DNA from: Cliona cf. orientalis
Lineage: Eukaryota; Porifera; Demospongiae; Clionaida; Clionaidae
Direction: 5' to 3'
DNA: 64,000 nucleotides
Assembly: GCA_963930775.1 (NCBI GenBank)
Contig: OZ005702.1
Location: forward strand, 7,440,001 to 7,504,000
Part shown: piece after piece, positions 62,601 through 64,000 of the stretch
Layout of the letters: every line of letters begins with the position of its first letter
Numbering within the stretch: position 1 is the stretch's first letter
Program-made: the position numbers and the translations under genes
Notes under the pieces: generated by a model
The model's database searches: none
What the model saw: only the letters and a program-made list of their open reading frames with translations
Told to the model about the DNA's origin: nothing

Positions 62601-64000
62601 AATGCTGATTTCTTGCTGACCTTTTGACCTGAGCTGGTACATTGCATGCACGTATACAGACACACACCAAGTTACCTCCTGAATTATCAGTCTATTTTGC
62701 AGAGTAGTAAATGCATGTCACATAATATTATTATAACCTGTACCTCAGCTATGATATTGTGTCCTCTCTCTCTTTGCTATTTGTTTATATAGAAGTAGTG
62801 ATTATGTGTCGTTTAAGTGATCAAGATGTGGGCAGTAAAATTGAAGAATTAGAAACACAGTTTAGAGATCTTCATACTTGCATTCTGAAGGAGTTGAAGG
62901 AAAAGAAAGCTTTAGACATCCAAGAGGTTCTACATGCTTTGACACTCTTACCAACCAAGCTTAGAAATGAGTATCAGAAATTGATTTTAGACAAGCTCCC
63001 TACACTTCGATCGGAAGAAAGCATATCAGAACTCTTTTTACATCTTAATCCTCTCTTCAGCTTTCTTGACTATAGCTTGCTTGAGTACATTATCAAGGTC
63101 TTTGGGAGCACTAGCTTAAAGGATAAAATGAACTCTTACTGCTCTGAAGTTCAAAAGTTCATGAGTCACACAACGGTTCAGCAGTTGATAGATTATTGGC
63201 CATGCGAAGAGGAAATTGCCCCAAACATCTCAAAAATGGTAGCCACAATAGAAAGAGATCCACGAACTTATAATCTGCTTGAACTTGATGCTATCCGAAG
63301 AAAGATATGCATTCGAGCCAGGCTTTTTGATGTCATTTGTGCAGTAGTCAGCGTAAAATATTCACATTCATTCGTAGTCACTTGGGGTGTGCCTTCAATC
63401 TTAGCTTCTGATATGATCAAATCATTGGAATTAGCACATGATGGTTTCTTCAGTGAGAATGATATACACATTCTCTCTGTAGGTGATAAACTAGTGCATT
63501 CTCCTCTCACCAAATTTAGTGATAAGCTAAGGAAGCAATATCAGATAGCTGCCCAGACCACTGTTTCCCACGCTGAATGGATTGCTTCACCAATGAAGAA
63601 AATATTTAGATTAGCAATGATCCAGAGAGAACAAGTGCAGCATGGTCGAGTTGACGATCAATTTGTTAGAATGACCATTACTGGCAAAATTGATGATATT
63701 CTTCACAGTAAGACACCTATCGAGCTCAAAAATATTTTTAAATCTCAAAAGGATGGTTCAGAAGATCAACAAATTATTTTAATTGAAGGAGCCCCTGGCT
63801 CTGGAAAAACAACTTTGACGATATTCGTTTGCCAGAATTGGGGTAAAGGGGAGTTATTTCAACAATTTACTACTGTGATATTAGTCCAGTTACGAGACCC
63901 AGCAGTGCAAAGAGCACAGACCATAGCTGACCTGCTTCCTGTTGAAAATGCTGCTGTTGCTCAAGAATTAGCCGATGAACTAATAGCTACTAATGGACGT
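53611..64000 (+). CDS. NLR-like protein: DEATH domain, second death-fold-like domain, NACHT (3' end outside window)
   Basis: Exons 53611-53956, 54191-54370, 54826-55155 and 62793 onward are in frame, with 688 residues visible. Residues 1-110 form a DEATH domain close to that of the divergent neighbour (shared CSKEHRDE, DWKAVGA, LGFTQEELDMIDG). Exon 2 is a linker. Exon 3 (about 176-285) has the helical look of a second, diverged death fold (YKWNLIGLSLGFIQHELKTI). The long last exon starts with a helical region and reaches a NACHT Walker A, GAPGSGKT, at residues 618-625, followed by the start of the NTPase. Such proteins are cytosolic sensors that oligomerise through NACHT and signal through DEATH contacts; leucine-rich repeats may follow beyond the window. 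The third intron is 7.6 kb because of an inserted Ngaro-type element. Confidence 0.85.
55381..55673 (-). repeat. Split direct repeat B2 (3' end of Ngaro element)
   Basis: A 293-bp copy of 55903-56195. It begins TTAACTCTGG and ends GTGCCGGTCC on the plus strand. Confidence 0.9.
55747..55903 (-). repeat. Split direct repeat A2
   Basis: A 157-bp copy of 62008-62164. Very GC-rich in the middle (GGCCGCGCGCCGCGGGG). It abuts B1 with one shared T and is 73 bp from B2. Confidence 0.9.
55903..56195 (-). repeat. Split direct repeat B1
   Basis: Partner of B2 (293 bp), lying just downstream of the recombinase ORF on the minus strand. Confidence 0.9.
56423..57430 (-). CDS. Tyrosine recombinase of the Ngaro-type element
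   Basis: A 335-residue ORF. An N-terminal SAM-like core-binding region (about 1-100, with TQKTYKAAMKRF) is followed by the catalytic domain. Catalytic residues can be placed: the first Arg in FFRLGELL, the HxxR pair in GHSFRIGAATTAA, a His/Trp in LGRWHSAAF and the nucleophilic Tyr in LQYIRTP. It replaces the integrase of LTR elements and inserts a circular DNA intermediate by site-specific-like recombination. The start overlaps the end of the RT ORF by 55 nt in another frame, common in DIRS-order elements. The ORF is intact. Confidence 0.92.
   Translation of the reverse strand: MDLSALEPSIQLYFQNGLAPSTQKTYKAAMKRFHSFCIHYNVIQPFPLSEQLLCSFAAYLADQGLAPQTGKSYLSALRSMQISLGLPDPRDQSSLPILRRVQAGISRMRVLKGSPPRIRLPITIQIMQAIQQSLVTSQNPDRVVLWAVAASAFFGFFRLGELLPDSPSRFNPATGLTWGDVAVDSHTHPTMIQFHLKVSKCDQFGAGSNIIVGRTESLLCPVTAILKFIEIRGDQPGPFFIDSSRKALSKQKFVGQIREILNSLGLQQDQYAGHSFRIGAATTAAAAGVEDSTIQTLGRWHSAAFLQYIRTPKEHLAALSAVLDRANNPSANKSQ
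57376..59103 (-). CDS. Reverse transcriptase / RNase H of the Ngaro-type element
   Basis: About 575 residues. The RT has KGHNTGKWRLITDLS, LLAKVDIESAYRLIPVHP, LPFGLRSAPKIFNAV and the catalytic YLDDF box (YHYLDDFVIIG). The RNase H follows with TTDASGSWGCGAW, a Glu in PEKELIPI and HCDNQVVVACL. The listed start is a TTG, and the frame is open further upstream to an acceptor-like CCCTACAG near 59123. The real product may therefore begin by splicing, a frameshift or internal initiation. The ORF is intact. It copies the element RNA into DNA. Confidence 0.92.
   Translation of the reverse strand: MLYSYTADLLCLEFCKPLHPHSCQDLHSISTPLNPDTWAVALSSHPDRAFAQYICNGLRMDFKIGFQHGSSLRSTSANMLSANAHPGVVTDYIQKELSLGRMLGPFQSTDHLPPLHFNRFGVIPKGHNTGKWRLITDLSFPQGHSVNDGIDPSLCSLAYTTVDDIAAVVAQLGKGALLAKVDIESAYRLIPVHPQDRPLQAVRWDGNIYIDPMLPFGLRSAPKIFNAVADALHWYLHQSGIPLVYHYLDDFVIIGPPHSSQCAQSLHILDRVCSTLNIPMASHKREGPSTCLTILGIEIDTVSGQLRLPADKLNRLSVLLQDWGDKKACSRKELESLIGLLNHACKVIRSGRAFLRRMIDLLHAVHQSQPLIRLNLGFRSDLAWWSMFIAEWNGISFLAPPTYLPQLDLTTDASGSWGCGAWHHRSWFQLQWDSRSHTLSIPEKELIPIILAVATWGNAWAGHHIICHCDNQVVVACLRSRTSKVPGIMHLLRCLVFIEARQGCFLHPVYIDTKANLLADALSRNNLPLFLSKVPNANLQPTPIPHHLLDLLLDPQSDWTSRRWNLQFNSIFKTA
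59378..61907 (-). CDS. Gag-like protein of the Ngaro-type element, possibly two exons
   Basis: The large part (60300-59378) contains a helical region (WVERFSMMAAIICTRFP), a CCHC knuckle CSYCLDDDHHVNNC, a CCCH finger CRRFNEGRCNKQQRCKYLH and a further Cys/His cluster (CTSCGGTH), as in Gag proteins of DIRS-order elements, where it should bind RNA. Upstream, an ORF at 61907-61730 (MSDPPATRESDPPPFTPEQL) ends in a consensus donor (CAG then GTGAGT), and the large part starts after an acceptor (CTGTGCAG at 60301). Joining them keeps frame and gives about 366 residues. No good ATG starts the large part, which supports this. The join is inference; the intervening 1.4 kb contains a nested element. Confidence 0.65.
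60784..61462. mobile_element. Nested inverted-repeat element (679 bp) inside the Ngaro-type element
   Basis: The termini CAAGGGCTTATCGACCGCCG (left) and the complement (right) extend as inverted repeats for about 45 bp (GCGGGAGAGGGCATGTAACT further in). GTAGTAT is duplicated on both sides (60777-60783 and 61463-61469). A 106-residue ORF on the minus strand (61304-60984) has no recognised domain. CAAGGG ends with a 7-8-bp duplication recall hAT-like elements, but the superfamily is not certain. Confidence 0.75.
62008..62164 (-). repeat. Split direct repeat A1 (5' end of Ngaro element)
   Basis: A 157-bp partner of A2. Its outer edge is CTTCATT, then host sequence ATATGTG. Confidence 0.9.

Larger units (their letters stand above)
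55156..62792 (+). other. Third intron of the NLR-like gene, enlarged by a retrotransposon
   Basis: The donor is ACCACAG then GTAAAC; the acceptor is TTATATAG before 62793. Without the 6784-bp insertion the intron would be about 850 bp, like others here. The part after the element (62165-62792) holds nothing I recognise. Confidence 0.75.

Overview
This is nuclear DNA from an animal. The genes are spliced with GT-AG introns, many of them short, tRNA genes lie inside introns, and the non-coding DNA is AT-rich and full of CT/GA microsatellites, TACATGTA words and small inverted-repeat elements. A DEATH-NACHT (NLR-type) gene beside a DEATH-kinase gene, two HVCN1-type proton channels and a CCP (sushi) secreted protein fit an early-branching metazoan. 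A demosponge is my best guess, but the species cannot be fixed from the sequence. I rebuilt gene models by hand from splice sites and reading-frame phase; every internal junction listed keeps the frame.

Layout: (1) 212-1463 (+), the 3' end of a katanin p60-like gene (KATNAL2), convergent with (2) 2477-6953 (-), a secreted 12-coding-exon CCP-repeat protein with a TATA box. (3) 9128-13443 (-) and 16168-23703 (-), two tandem HVCN1 paralogues carrying an unusual six-cysteine insert between S1 and S2. (4) 23903-29031 (+), a FAM227 (FWWh family) gene, head to head with the second HVCN1 gene across 199 bp that hold an RFX X-box. A tRNA-Pro gene lies in one of its introns. (5) 29540-31910 (-), a Ras GTPase; a splice acceptor just before its ATG implies a 5' UTR exon, possibly about 10 kb away beside the promoter of (6) 42382-49212 (+), a transglutaminase with three intron-containing tRNA-Leu genes in its second intron. 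(7) 49548-53382 (-), a predicted 779-residue DEATH / pseudokinase / coiled-coil / AF9-type YEATS protein. (8) 53611 to the window end (+), a DEATH-NACHT NLR-like gene that starts 228 bp from gene 7 and shares a closely similar DEATH domain and an identical first-exon length and phase. Its third intron holds an apparently complete Ngaro-type tyrosine-recombinase retrotransposon (55381-62164, minus strand), itself carrying a nested inverted-repeat element.

The most interesting system is the divergent pair 49.5-64 kb. Two DEATH-domain genes share one short promoter. One encodes a NACHT protein typical of intracellular sensors. The other joins a death fold and a kinase-dead kinase fold to a histone-acyl-reader fold and a basic, serine/acidic tail. 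I know of no described protein with that order of domains. A sensor-to-chromatin pathway joined by DEATH-DEATH contact is a reasonable but untested inference. Second in interest are the HVCN1 pair with its extracellular cysteine module, and the shared X-box promoter that may tie one proton channel to the cilium or sperm programme.
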